Assembly (NCBI GenBank): GCA_024640845.1
Contig: JAHEEE010000042.1
Span: forward strand, 1 to 33,561
Direction: 5' to 3'
From: Myxococcales bacterium
Lineage (GTDB): Bacteria; Myxococcota_A; Polyangia; Polyangiales; Houyiibacteriaceae
DNA length: 33,561 nucleotides
Below the pieces are notes generated by a model. The model had not been told where the DNA came from. It worked only from the letters and a program-made list of their open reading frames with translations, and ran no database searches. Below are positions 1 through 8,317 of the stretch, piece after piece. How positions within the stretch are numbered: the first letter of the stretch is position 1; each line of letters begins with the position of its first letter. The translations under genes and the position numbers were made by a program.

Positions 1-2
1 AT

Positions 3-446
3 GACGTCACGCGATGCGAGCTCTGCGGCAACTACGGAGCCGAGTCGCGCTGTGCGATCTGCCAGGACCCCCGTCGCGACGAGAGCGTGGTCTGTATCGT
101 TGCGAAAGTGCCCGACCTGATCGCCCTCGAAGCACTCGGAAGCTTTCGGGGCCGCTACCACGTGCTCCACGGTCTTCTGGCGCCCCTCGACGGCGTCGGA
201 CCAGACCAGCTCCCTCTCGACTCGCTGGAACGGCGCATCGCAGACGAAGGGGTCAAAGAGGTCATCATCGCCACACCTCTCAACGTCGAAGGCGAGGCAA
301 CGGCCCTCTATGTCGCCGATAGCCTCGGAGCGCTGCCTGTGAAGGTGTCGCGCATCGCCGCGGGGGTGCCACACGGCGGAGAGCTCGAATTCACCGACCA
401 GGTCACCCTCGGTCGGGCACTCGAGGACCGTCGATCGCTTCGATGA
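3..446 (+). CDS. recR: Recombination protein RecR, 3' part (5' end outside window)
   Basis: RecR acts with RecF and RecO in loading RecA during recombinational repair of gapped DNA. The frame is open from the window edge, so the N-terminal helix-hairpin-helix part is missing; 147 residues are visible. They begin inside the four-cysteine zinc finger (CELC and CAIC at visible residues 5-8 and 17-20). The Toprim domain follows, with VVCIVAKVPDLIALE, the FRGRYHVLHGLLAPLDGVGPD stretch split around residue 50, and EVIIATPLNVEGEATALY. The C-terminus (EFTDQVTLGRALEDR) is typical of RecR. An internal ATG at 87 lies after the zinc finger and is not the start. A 19-bp palindrome follows the stop at 480-498. 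Confidence 0.95.
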   Translation, partial: DVTRCELCGNYGAESRCAICQDPRRDESVVCIVAKVPDLIALEALGSFRGRYHVLHGLLAPLDGVGPDQLPLDSLERRIADEGVKEVIIATPLNVEGEATALYVADSLGALPVKVSRIAAGVPHGGELEFTDQVTLGRALEDRRSLR

Positions 447-479
447 GACCCTGAAACCAGATGAAATCAGAGGGTATTC

Positions 480-498
480 CAGCGTCGAATCGACGCTG
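480..498. promoter_or_regulatory. Perfect 19-bp palindrome between recR and the barrel gene
   Basis: CAGCGTCGA-A-TCGACGCTG is an exact dyad of two 9-bp arms around one base. It lies 34 bp after the recR stop and 44 bp before the next start. As RNA it could fold as a 6-7 bp stem with a short loop, but the following GTTGAATGTT is a poor U-tract, so it is only a weak terminator. An operator for the downstream gene is the alternative. I recognise no regulator for it. Confidence 0.4.
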
Positions 499-542
499 TT
501 GAATGTTCGAGCGGGCCAGCTCGTAGAACACGAGAGGTCCCA

Positions 543-1223
543 ATGCTCCGATTTCTTCTCCCTTCACTAATCGCCGCAGGCTTCGTGCTCACCTACGCAG
601 AGGACGCCCGTGCCGACGTCGTGGTCGCACCCGGAAACAACGATTCCGGGCAGGTGGTCGTCAAGACGAGGCCGCCGACGATGGTCGTGGTCAAGCACAA
701 GCCAGCAACCCCACCGCCTCCCCCTCCCAAGAAGCAGGACCGAAAGCTCGGCCTGCACTTCGACGTGGGCGGCACGTTTGGCGAGCAGATCACGATGGGC
801 GGCTTCAATGGCGCGCTCCGCTTTCGGCCGAAAGATCACGTCGGAATCGATCTAGGCTCGGGCTACTTCGCAGGTCATGACTATCAGGGCTTCTACCGGA
901 CGGAGATCCCCCTCACCATGAACGTGTTGTTCTTCGTCAACCCGCAGCACAAGTTCCAGTTCTACTTCCTCCTCGGTCCAGGCGCTTCGTTCGGCCGGGT
1001 CGACACGATCACCGGTGTTCGGAACATGACGTACATCGGTGGCCAAGGTGGCTTTGGCGTCGAGCTGCGATTGGCTCCTGCGTTCGCGCTCAACACCGAT
1101 GTTCGAGGCGTCGTGCGCCATCGCGTCGACCGTGACCCTCGCCCGGAGTTTTTCAACGGGGTACAAAGCACGGACACCTCCGGCGGAGCCGTCGTCACGT
1201 TTGGCGGGACGTTCTACTTCTAG
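543..1223 (+). CDS. Secreted protein with proline-rich linker and predicted outer-membrane-type beta-barrel
   Basis: The 226-residue protein opens with a signal peptide (MLRFLLPSLIAAGFVLTYAEDARA, cleavage probably after ADARA). A short beta-rich segment and a Pro/Lys linker (TPPPPPPKKQDRK, near residues 56-68) follow. From about residue 70 to the end there are alternating hydrophobic and polar strands rich in Gly and aromatic residues, ending GGTFYF; the terminal Phe is typical of proteins handled by the BAM machinery. I infer a small 8-10 strand barrel exposed to periplasm or outer membrane. ATG at 543 follows GAGAGG, a fair ribosome binding site. It stands alone on the plus strand between recR and a minus-strand block, so the context gives no function. 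Specific family not recognised. Confidence 0.7.
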   Translation: MLRFLLPSLIAAGFVLTYAEDARADVVVAPGNNDSGQVVVKTRPPTMVVVKHKPATPPPPPPKKQDRKLGLHFDVGGTFGEQITMGGFNGALRFRPKDHVGIDLGSGYFAGHDYQGFYRTEIPLTMNVLFFVNPQHKFQFYFLLGPGASFGRVDTITGVRNMTYIGGQGGFGVELRLAPAFALNTDVRGVVRHRVDRDPRPEFFNGVQSTDTSGGAVVTFGGTFYF

Positions 1224-1235
1224 CGAGCGCCGCGA

Positions 1236-1685
1236 CTACTGCTGCGGCGGTCGGCTCCGCCGGCCGCTGAAGAGCTTCTTGAAGAAGCCATCATCGTCTT
1301 CCTCGCCTTCCTGCGGAATCGCGGGTGGCGCCGTCTTCATGGCATCGTCTTCTCCGACCTTTTCGAGCTCCTCGAGATCATCCTCGTCGACGAGCAGCAC
1401 GAAGTCGGACTCGTCGAGGATCTCGACCTCGGTCACCTCATCGTCCCAACCCGCATCGGCGTCTGCCGCCTCGGGTACGCGAGTCTCTGCGGTATGAACG
1501 TTGGTCGAAGGAAGCTCGACGCTGACCCCTTCCGAAAGGGCCTCGAGCTCCGAGTCGACGGCTTGCAAATCCGCGGGCTCGCGACCCGCGAAGCGGCTGC
1601 GCATCTCGGAGATCTCTTCGTCGCTCTTGCCAAGGTCCGCAAGAGCCTGGTCCGTCCCACCGAGCTTCTCTTCAGGAGTGCTCAC
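1236..1685 (-). CDS. Acidic low-complexity protein of unknown function with basic C-terminus
   Basis: This is a 149-residue reading frame from GTG at 1685 (VSTPEEKLGGTD). The frame stays open upstream into the preceding gene, but protein-like sequence starts here, 56 bp after that gene's stop. The N-terminal third is helical (ALADLGKSDEEISEMRSRF). The middle is strongly acidic (DDEVTEVEILDESD, LVDEDDLEELEK). The tail switches to EEDDDGFFKKLFSGRRSRPPQQ. There are no membrane segments, cysteines or catalytic motifs. The charge split resembles scaffold or interaction proteins, which is inference only. Probably co-transcribed downstream of alaS and the double DsbA-like gene. Confidence 0.6.
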   Translation of the reverse strand: MSTPEEKLGGTDQALADLGKSDEEISEMRSRFAGREPADLQAVDSELEALSEGVSVELPSTNVHTAETRVPEAADADAGWDDEVTEVEILDESDFVLLVDEDDLEELEKVGEDDAMKTAPPAIPQEGEEDDDGFFKKLFSGRRSRPPQQ

Positions 1686-1741
1686 GTAATCAATGTCACA
1701 GGAAAAACGGGTCTCGTAAAGTCTTTCGCCCCAGAGTCGGC

Positions 1742-3046
1742 TCAATCCAGCCCAGAAAGACGCTCGATTTCCGCCTCTAGAAGGGGAATCCGGTCCTGCC
1801 CCCAGGTGGCGTAGCCCCCGATTCGCAAGGACGGCACGCCCCAGTGCCCAAGCTCGGTCAGCGCGTCTCGGTTCGCTTGGGCTTCGTTCTTCCAGGCTTG
1901 CTGTTCGATCGCTGCCCGGACCTCGGCCTCGGCGATCCCGGCGCGGCCGGCAAGATAGACGAGGTCGGGGATGTGGGATACGTCCCGCGCCTCGGCCCAA
2001 ATGCCCTTGGCGATCGAATGCACGATCTCGAGCTCGTCGCTACGGCCTTCGATGCAGTGGAAGAACAAAGCCATGCAATAACCGATGCCCTCCCCGAGGG
2101 GATCGAACACGCGACCGAAGGGAATGCCGAGGCGGTCGGCCTCCCGTTTCGCGTCGAGCGCGATGTACAGGCGCTTGGCTCGGGGGACCGCGAGGCCGCG
2201 CATCACCATCGGGAGCACGGGCCGGACCCGTACGGCCAAGTCGTAGCGGTCGCGCAGAGCGATGATCTGCGGGAGCACGACGTAGGAGTACGGGCTCCGA
2301 AAGGAAAAGAAGAGGTCTAATTGGAGTGGCTCTTTGGAAGGCAGCCGAATCGCCGAGGCGAGGCGAGGGGACGGATTGGCAGAAAGACCGAGGGAGCCCT
2401 CGAGCCCTTCGCGATGGAGCCTTTCTTCCAAATGCCAGAGCCGGTCGATGCCCCAGTACCAGTCTCCACCGTAATGAAGCATCCCGGGTTGGTAGTGCCC
2501 TGCTCTTTCGAGTGCTTCGTAGTTGGCTTCGAGAGCGGGCCGCACCGACTCCCCGGAAAGGCCGCCCTTTCGCTCGACGATGCCGGCGAGGGCCGCGCCG
2601 TCCTCGCGCCAAACCGCCTCGCCGAGCTCGAGCGCGATCTGCGCCTGCTCGTCGACCGGGCGGGGCTCGAGCAAGACCGCGTGCGCGCGCCGAACACGGT
2701 CTTGTGGGGGAGGCGACGCGGCGGCGGGGAAGCTCAGGCCATGGCGCTCCGCGAGGATCGCAGCATCCTCGATGGCGTGACGGAGCAGCATCTCCGGGGC
2801 CGGATTCGCCGAGAGCCCAGGAGGCGCAACGGGAACGATCTCGACCGAGATCCCATACACCTCCTTCAATCGGGGCACTACTTGGGCGAGCAAGTGACTG
2901 TAGGGATCGTCGGCCCGATAGTACAGCCGCGCGCGCCGACGGCCGCCACTTAGCGCGCGACCGATGCTGTAGATGGCGTGCTTCGCGGGACGCGAGCTCA
3001 GGTACGTATTGATGACAGCTCCGATCGCCCGGGACTTCACCGACAC
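1742..3046 (-). CDS. Double DsbA / 2-hydroxychromene-2-carboxylate isomerase-like protein
   Basis: The 434-residue protein carries two thioredoxin-fold units of the DsbA/kappa-GST/HCCA isomerase type. The second (about 241-430) is clear: LDLFFSFRSPYSYVVLPQ, with the SPYS turn at 251-254 where kappa GST-like enzymes place glutathione, a helical insert, and the cis-Pro loop WGVPSLRIGG. The first (about 38-200) repeats the pattern in weaker form (RLYYRADDPYSHLLAQVVP, DPYS at 47-50). No CXXC is present, so it is not a disulfide oxidase; glutathione-dependent isomerase or transferase activity is inferred. The GTG start at 3046 touches the alaS TAG with no intervening base (TAGGTG), so the two are translationally coupled. 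Confidence 0.75.
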   Translation of the reverse strand: MSVKSRAIGAVINTYLSSRPAKHAIYSIGRALSGGRRRARLYYRADDPYSHLLAQVVPRLKEVYGISVEIVPVAPPGLSANPAPEMLLRHAIEDAAILAERHGLSFPAAASPPPQDRVRRAHAVLLEPRPVDEQAQIALELGEAVWREDGAALAGIVERKGGLSGESVRPALEANYEALERAGHYQPGMLHYGGDWYWGIDRLWHLEERLHREGLEGSLGLSANPSPRLASAIRLPSKEPLQLDLFFSFRSPYSYVVLPQIIALRDRYDLAVRVRPVLPMVMRGLAVPRAKRLYIALDAKREADRLGIPFGRVFDPLGEGIGYCMALFFHCIEGRSDELEIVHSIAKGIWAEARDVSHIPDLVYLAGRAGIAEAEVRAAIEQQAWKNEAQANRDALTELGHWGVPSLRIGGYATWGQDRIPLLEAEIERLSGLD

Positions 3047-5710
3047 CTAGCGAGCTCCCACCAACTCGTACACTTTGCCGACCGCCTCGCCGAGCTTAGT
3101 TGGATCTGGACCGCCGGCTTGCGCGAAGTCAGGCCGACCCCCGCCCTTGCCGCCGACGATGGATGCAGCGGCTTTGACAATGTCTCCGGCCCTGAAGCGA
3201 TCGGTGAGGGTCTTCGAAACGCTGCAGACCAGCATCGCCTTCTTGCCGTCCTTGCTGGGAGAGCCCAGCAGGATCACAGCGGGGGCGAGCTTGTCCCTCA
3301 ACTGGTCGGCCATGTCTCGCAGCGCGCCGGCGTCTCCGATGTCGACCGTGGCCCCTAGCACGCGAGCGCCGTCGACCTCGCGCGCATCGGCTGACAAGTC
3401 GGCACTGTCACCCGACATGATCGAGCGCTTGAGACGGTCGATCTCGCGCTGGGCTTCTTTCTGCTGCTCGAGCAAGCGCTCGACGCGGTGGTGCAGCTGC
3501 GGCGCCGGAGCCTTGAGCAGCGCCGCCGTGCTCGAAAGCTCGGATTCGATGCTTCGAAGGTGGCTGAGTGCATTGAAACCCGTCGTCGCCTCGATGCGGC
3601 GCACCCCGGCGGCGAGGCCGGTCTCGGAGAGCACCTTGAACAGGCCGATATCACCGGTTCGGTAGGCGTGGGTACCCCCGCAAAGCTCCAACGAGGGTCC
3701 TATCGTCAGCATGCGGACGACCTCTCCGTACTTCTCCTCGAAAATCCCGATCGCGCCGCGGCTCTTGGCTTCGTCCATTGGCAGGGCTTCAGTCGTAATC
3801 GCGGTGTTCTCGAGGACGCGCGCGTTGACGAGGTCCTCGATCTGCTCGACTTCGGATGGCTCGAGCGGGCGCGTGCCGCTGTAGTCGAAGCGCAAGCGGT
3901 CAGGACCGACGAGAGAACCCTTCTGGGCCGCGGTCTCGCCGACGACTTGCCGAAGAGCCCAATGCAATAAATGGGTGGCGCTGTGGTTTCGGCGCGTGGA
4001 GCTACGAAGCTCATGGTCGACGCTCAACTCGGCCTTGGCGGCCACCGCGATCGACCCGGACGTGACTCTCCCGCGGTGGACGATCAAACCTTCGACGGGC
4101 TTCTGGGTGTCCTCTACCTCGAAGCGCGCGCCGGCCACCTCGATGATCCCGCGATCGCCCACCTGCCCACCCTGCTCGGGATAGAACGGCGTCGCGCGGG
4201 TGACCACTTCGCCGACATCACCCTCTGCGAGCGCGTCGACCCGAGCGCCGTCGGACAACAGAGCAACGACTTCGCTCTCGGCGTGCTCGGTCTCGTAGCC
4301 GAGGAACTCGACCGGACCGAGCTCTTGCGCGAGCGTCGGATAGACCTCCGCCACGGCCGAGCTGCCAACCTTCGACCCACGGCTCCGCTCACGCGCCTGC
4401 GCGAGTTGGCGGTCAAACCCCTGTTGGTCGATCTCGAAACCTTGCTCGCGACCGATGACCTCTTGAAGATCGAGCGGAAAGCCATACGTGTCATAGAGCT
4501 TGAACGCGACCTCGCCCGGCAAGGAGCGGACGCCTTCTTCGTCGACCCATTCGCCGTTGTCGGCGATCATCTGAAGACCTCGGTCGAGAGTGCGCCGAAA
4601 GCGCTCTTCTTCCTGCAAGGTGATCTCTTCGATCAGGGCGCGGCGCTCGGCGAGCTGCGGATAGACGTCACCCATCTTGTCTGCGACCCGAAGCGCGCAG
4701 TGGTGCAAGAAGGGCTCGCCTATGCCGAGCCTGTGTCCGTGGCGGATCGCGCGGCGCATGACTCGACGTAGAACGTACGCGCGGCCGTCCTTGTCGGGGA
4801 AGATGCCCTCGGAGATCAAGAAGGCCGTGGTACGGGCGTGGTCCGCGATGACCCGCATGCTGATGTCGTCCTCGGACTGGCTGCCGCCGTAGCGCTTGCC
4901 GGAAATCTCCGAGGCGAGATCGACGATGGGCCGCAATAGATCGGTGTCGTAGTTGCTGAGCACTCCCTGCTTGACGACGGCGATGCGCTCGAGGCCGGCG
5001 CCCGTGTCGATCGAGGGAGCGGGGAGCGACTCCATTCGCCCGTCGGCGTGGCGCTCGAACTGCATGAAGACGAGGTTCCAGAGCTCGAACCACCCTCGCC
5101 CGTCGGCTAGAGGTTCATCTCCAAAGGTGCGCGGGTCGATGTCGTCGAGGCCGAGGCAATAGTGGATCTCGGAGCAGGGACCGCAGGGCCCGGTATCGCC
5201 CATTTGCCAGAAATTATCCTTCGCGCCGCAGCGAATGATGCGTTCGTCTGGAAAGCCCGTCACCTCTTTCCAGATCGCCGCTGCCTCGTCGTCGGCCGGG
5301 GCAAGCCCTTCCTCGCCGCCGAATACCGTCACGACGAGCCGTTCGGGCTCGAGACCCAGCGTGCCGATGAAATAGTCCCATGCAAACTGAATGGCGTCAC
5401 GCTTGAAGTAGTTGCCGAAAGAGAAGTTGCCGAGCATCTCGAAGAAGGTGTGGTGGCGCGCGGTTACGCCGACGTTCTCGAGGTCGTTGTGCTTACCGCT
5501 GATGCGGATGCACTTTTGGGACGAGGTCGCGCGTGTGTATGGCCGCTCCTCCTTGCCGGTGAAGACGTCCTTGAACTGGACCATGCCGGCGTTGGCGAAC
5601 ATCAACGTCGGGTCGTTCGGAGGGACGAGCGGGCCGGAGGCGACGCGCTCGTGCTCGCGCTCGGCGAAGAAGCGGAGAAACGATTCGCGAATTTCGGCGG
5701 ACGAGGACAT
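3047..5710 (-). CDS. alaS: Alanine--tRNA ligase
   Basis: AlaRS charges tRNA-Ala with alanine in the cytoplasm and hydrolyses mischarged Ser/Gly-tRNA. At 887 residues it is full length. The class II catalytic core is at the N-terminus (LMFANAGMVQFKDVF, TRATSSQKCIR, HHTFFEMLGNFSFGNYFK). The editing domain has both metal-binding elements, HSATHLLH (HXXXH) and CGGTH. The C-terminal C-Ala domain carries the glycine-rich GGKGGGRPDFAQAGG. The start is ATG at 5710, followed by the usual SSSAEIRESFLRFF opening. It diverges from recN across 60 bp that must hold both promoters. The following gene starts on the base after its stop. Confidence 0.98.
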   Translation of the reverse strand: MSSSAEIRESFLRFFAEREHERVASGPLVPPNDPTLMFANAGMVQFKDVFTGKEERPYTRATSSQKCIRISGKHNDLENVGVTARHHTFFEMLGNFSFGNYFKRDAIQFAWDYFIGTLGLEPERLVVTVFGGEEGLAPADDEAAAIWKEVTGFPDERIIRCGAKDNFWQMGDTGPCGPCSEIHYCLGLDDIDPRTFGDEPLADGRGWFELWNLVFMQFERHADGRMESLPAPSIDTGAGLERIAVVKQGVLSNYDTDLLRPIVDLASEISGKRYGGSQSEDDISMRVIADHARTTAFLISEGIFPDKDGRAYVLRRVMRRAIRHGHRLGIGEPFLHHCALRVADKMGDVYPQLAERRALIEEITLQEEERFRRTLDRGLQMIADNGEWVDEEGVRSLPGEVAFKLYDTYGFPLDLQEVIGREQGFEIDQQGFDRQLAQARERSRGSKVGSSAVAEVYPTLAQELGPVEFLGYETEHAESEVVALLSDGARVDALAEGDVGEVVTRATPFYPEQGGQVGDRGIIEVAGARFEVEDTQKPVEGLIVHRGRVTSGSIAVAAKAELSVDHELRSSTRRNHSATHLLHWALRQVVGETAAQKGSLVGPDRLRFDYSGTRPLEPSEVEQIEDLVNARVLENTAITTEALPMDEAKSRGAIGIFEEKYGEVVRMLTIGPSLELCGGTHAYRTGDIGLFKVLSETGLAAGVRRIEATTGFNALSHLRSIESELSSTAALLKAPAPQLHHRVERLLEQQKEAQREIDRLKRSIMSGDSADLSADAREVDGARVLGATVDIGDAGALRDMADQLRDKLAPAVILLGSPSKDGKKAMLVCSVSKTLTDRFRAGDIVKAAASIVGGKGGGRPDFAQAGGPDPTKLGEAVGKVYELVGAR

Positions 5711-5770
5711 TCAACGCGTTTGCTAGCGCTTGTGCAGCGCCCACGCAACGCCTGTGCTAGAGCGAGCGCC

Positions 5771-7468
5771 GTGCTGACGTGTCTCCGCGTCCGGAGCTTC
5801 GCGATCATCGAAGCGCTCGAAGTCGAGCTCGACGCTGGACTGAACATCGTCACGGGCGAGACCGGCGCTGGGAAGTCGATTCTCGTCGATGCGCTCCAAC
5901 TGGTACTCGGAGCTCGGGGGCGACCTGAGGTGGTCCGAACGGACGCCGAGACCGCTGAAGTAGAGGCGCTCTTCGACCTGAGCCGAGACCCCGAAACGCT
6001 CGCTGCTCTGCGCGACCAAGGGATCGAAACCGAGGGCGAGCTGTTGGTCCGCCGCGTCGTGAGCGCGACGGGGCGGACGCGGGCCTACATCAACGGACGC
6101 CTCGCGACACTCGCACAGCTCAGGGAGGTGACCAAGGGCCTGGCAGACATCTCGTCGCAGCACGAATACCACTCGCTCGCCGACGCGCGGCATCATCTGA
6201 CCTATCTCGATGCGTTCGCAAAGCATGGGCCGCTCCTCGCGGAGGCGGAGAAGGCCTACGAGATGCTGGTCGACAAGGCGGCACGGCTCGAAGAGGTCGT
6301 GACCGAGGAGCGCGGGCGCATCGACCGCGAAGATCTCCTTCGTTATCAGGTGAACGAAATCGATTCGCTGCGAGAGGCCCTCGAGCACGAGGATGAGCTC
6401 CTGGTCGAACGCGAGCGGCTTCGACACGCCGAGAAGCTCGGAACCGCGGCAGGAGAAGCCGAAGCCCAACTCTACGCCGACGATGACTCCATTTGCGGGG
6501 CGCTGTCTCGTATCGCCGCGTCGGTGGAGGACGCATCGGAGCTCGACCGGAGCCTCGAGCCGACGGCGACGCAGGTTCGCGAGGCCCTCATACAGCTCGA
6601 GGATGCCGCGTCGGAGCTCGGGCGGTATGCGCGAGATCTGTCGTACGACCCGGCCCGGCTATCCGTGCTCGAAGACCAGCTCGATCGCTTGGTACGGATC
6701 AAGAAGAAGTACGGCGACACGAGTCGAGAGATTCTCGCTCATCGCGACCAGGCTTCTGCGGAGCTCGAGTCGCTCGAGCGATACGAAGAAAGGCTCGATC
6801 GCTGCCAGCGCGAGTACGACGACGCGCTCGAATACGCGGGCGGCGTTGCCAAAAGGCTACGCGAGAAACGGCAGTCGGCTGCAGTCGAGCTCAGCAGGGC
6901 GATCAGCAAAGAGCTGTCTTCGCTCGGCATGGGGGAAGCCAAGGTCACCGTCGAGCTCGCCTCCCTCGAGGGCGGTCCGCGCGAGCTTCAAGTCGCCGGA
7001 GCGCGCCTTTCTGCGACCGGCATCGATCGCGCCGAGCTGCTGATCGCCCCGAACCGCGGGGAAGAGGCCAAGCCCCTCCGCAAAATCGCGAGCGGCGGGG
7101 AGCTTTCGCGAGCGATGCTCGCCATCAAGCGCGTCCTCGCAGGCCTCGGTCCGGCCAGCCTCTACGTTTTCGACGAAGTCGACGCCGGAGTCGGCGGCGC
7201 GGTCGCCGAAGTGATCGGCCGCAAGATCCACGAGGTCGCCAAGCACAGCCAGGTCTTGTGCATTACCCACCTTCCACAAATCTCCGCCTACGCCGACGCT
7301 CACTACCGAGTGCACAAAGAGGTCGTCGGCGAGAGAACGAGAAGCGACATCCGATTGCTGTCCGACAAGGAACGCCTGGAAGAGATCGCGAGAATGCTGG
7401 GCGGAGTCACCGTGACCGCCCAAGCCCGCGCAGCAGCCAAAGCCCTAATCCAAAGCGCCACCACCTAG
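5771..7468 (+). CDS. recN: DNA repair protein RecN
   Basis: RecN is an SMC-like ATPase recruited to double-strand breaks with RecA. The 565-residue product has the normal family length. It has the opening strand (LRVRSFAIIEALEVEL), Walker A GETGAGKS at 29-36, a Q-loop region with DISSQHEYHSL, and a long coiled coil (about 200-370). The C-terminal ATPase half has the signature KIASGGELSRAMLAIKRVL, Walker B LYVFDEVDAGVGG and the switch CITHLPQISAYAD. GTG at 5771 is chosen because family similarity begins there; the frame is open further upstream only as antisense of alaS. The stop TAG shares its last two bases with a palindromic element (7467-7610), so the element abuts the gene. Confidence 0.96.
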   Translation: MLTCLRVRSFAIIEALEVELDAGLNIVTGETGAGKSILVDALQLVLGARGRPEVVRTDAETAEVEALFDLSRDPETLAALRDQGIETEGELLVRRVVSATGRTRAYINGRLATLAQLREVTKGLADISSQHEYHSLADARHHLTYLDAFAKHGPLLAEAEKAYEMLVDKAARLEEVVTEERGRIDREDLLRYQVNEIDSLREALEHEDELLVERERLRHAEKLGTAAGEAEAQLYADDDSICGALSRIAASVEDASELDRSLEPTATQVREALIQLEDAASELGRYARDLSYDPARLSVLEDQLDRLVRIKKKYGDTSREILAHRDQASAELESLERYEERLDRCQREYDDALEYAGGVAKRLREKRQSAAVELSRAISKELSSLGMGEAKVTVELASLEGGPRELQVAGARLSATGIDRAELLIAPNRGEEAKPLRKIASGGELSRAMLAIKRVLAGLGPASLYVFDEVDAGVGGAVAEVIGRKIHEVAKHSQVLCITHLPQISAYADAHYRVHKEVVGERTRSDIRLLSDKERLEEIARMLGGVTVTAQARAAAKALIQSATT

Positions 7469-7610
7469 GGGACAGGCTCCGGGTCTCCAACTACCCGGAA
7501 CCAAAGCATTCCTCAGCGAAAGATCGCAGCGCCCCCAATGATGAGCCTTGCGATCTTTGCCTGAGGAACCGTGTGAAGTCGGTGACTTACAGACCCGGAG
7601 CCTGTCCCCT
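7467..7610. repeat. Nested palindromic (REPIN/MITE-like) element between recN and DUF4442 gene
   Basis: The outer arms are a perfect 20-bp inverted repeat: AGGGGACAGGCTCCGGGTCT at 7467-7486 and its exact complement at 7591-7610. Inside is a second pair matching 18 of 20 (7509-7528, TTCCTCAGCGAAAGATCGCA, and 7549-7568). The 144-bp unit has no coding capacity. Palindrome-in-palindrome organisation and the GGGGACAGG terminus recall small non-autonomous elements mobilised by IS200-like / REP-associated tyrosine transposases; this comparison is from memory. One end overlaps the recN stop. The other supplies the last seven codons of the opposing DUF4442 gene. It may also act as a bidirectional terminator. 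Confidence 0.75.
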
Positions 7611-8114
7611 CTTGGGGCCTACTAGCGTCCTTAGCATTCCGTTCACGACGATTTCGCCGCTCTCGTCTTTCAGCGTCACCGGGACGTCGTATTCGTTTCT
7701 TGCGCTCGACTCGATTGGGGGGATGCGACACTCGCCGGTGATCGTTCCACGGGCCTTCTTGACGTAGTCGAGGCTCATCCCGGCGACGATGAAGCGAGCG
7801 TCGTCGGGAAGTGAGTAGGCCAGCGCGACGTTCCCAGTGAGCTCGACCAGATTGGCAAGCGCGACCGCGTGGACACAGGAAAGATGGTTCCGCACCGCCT
7901 TCCGATCGGCAAGCGTGACCTTCGCGTACCCATCGCCGAGCTCGCGAACCACCGCGCCGATGGTCGCCGTATAGGGAGCAAGGCGGCCGATCATGCGGCT
8001 GAAGATGTAGTTCCCGCCCGGGATTCTTTGCAATCCGTCCCAAGCCGTGCGAACGACGTTGGTCTTGGTTTCGGTGGTGATCGCCTCGGCGCGAAAAAAC
8101 GTGGTCAAGGCCAT
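7587..8114 (-). CDS. DUF4442 family hotdog-fold protein (putative acyl-CoA thioesterase-like)
   Basis: The 175-residue protein resembles the DUF4442 branch of hotdog thioesterases: long N-terminal helix, RMIGRLAPYTATIGAVVRELGDGYAKVTLADRKAVRNH split over residues 43-80, then HAVALANLVELTGNVALAY (the hot-dog helix) and VAGMSLDYVKKARGTITGEC. The likely substrate is an acyl-CoA or related thioester, and the neighbouring acyl-CoA dehydrogenases fit lipid metabolism. ATG at 8114 is chosen over GTG at 8117. The C-terminus is odd: residues RGQAPGL are encoded by the outer arm of the palindromic element, and the TAA falls just inside it, so the original tail has probably been replaced. Confidence 0.8.
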   Translation of the reverse strand: MALTTFFRAEAITTETKTNVVRTAWDGLQRIPGGNYIFSRMIGRLAPYTATIGAVVRELGDGYAKVTLADRKAVRNHLSCVHAVALANLVELTGNVALAYSLPDDARFIVAGMSLDYVKKARGTITGECRIPPIESSARNEYDVPVTLKDESGEIVVNGMLRTLVGPKRGQAPGL

Positions 8115-8255
8115 CACGGAAAACTACCGCAATCGCCGTCGGCGGCCAACAGGCGTTCGTGCCGTGGGTCCATGCATAAACCTTCGGGAACCGCGACCGT
8201 AACGAACGGCCTCGGGCGTCGTAAGACCCAGTACAACCTCTCCTTCATTTCATCC

Positions 8256-8303
8256 CCCCGCCTGGCCCCCACGGCCTCACCAACCGCTGGTCGCCAGGCG
8301 GGG
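8256..8303. repeat. 11-bp perfect inverted repeat in the 8115-8317 spacer
   Basis: CCCCGCCTGGC (8256-8266) and GCCAGGCGGGG (8293-8303) flank 26 bases. It lies 14 bp beyond the stop of the acyl-CoA dehydrogenase at 8318. No U-tract follows in either direction, so it is a poor intrinsic terminator. It could slow polymerase or protect the 3' end of the dehydrogenase mRNA. I see nothing else in this roughly 200-bp spacer. Confidence 0.45.
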
Positions 8304-8317
8304 ACTCTTAAAGGTCC

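Noticed and set aside
3971-4771. A 266-codon plus-strand frame inside alaS
   Set aside because: Antisense shadow of the well-conserved alaS; typical of high-GC complementary frames.
5162-5770. Extension of the recN frame upstream to 5162
   Set aside because: It runs antisense through alaS; RecN similarity and normal protein length begin at GTG 5771.
5711-5770. LexA box between alaS and recN
   Set aside because: RecN is often SOS-controlled, but I could not find a convincing dyad in these 60 bp.
6493-7767. A 424-codon plus-strand frame overlapping recN
   Set aside because: Arg/Pro-rich shadow of recN in another frame, crossing the palindromic element; no motif.
8256-8303. Hairpin as terminator of the acyl-CoA dehydrogenase operon
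   Set aside because: Loop of 26 bases and no U-tract on either strand; kept only as an inverted repeat.
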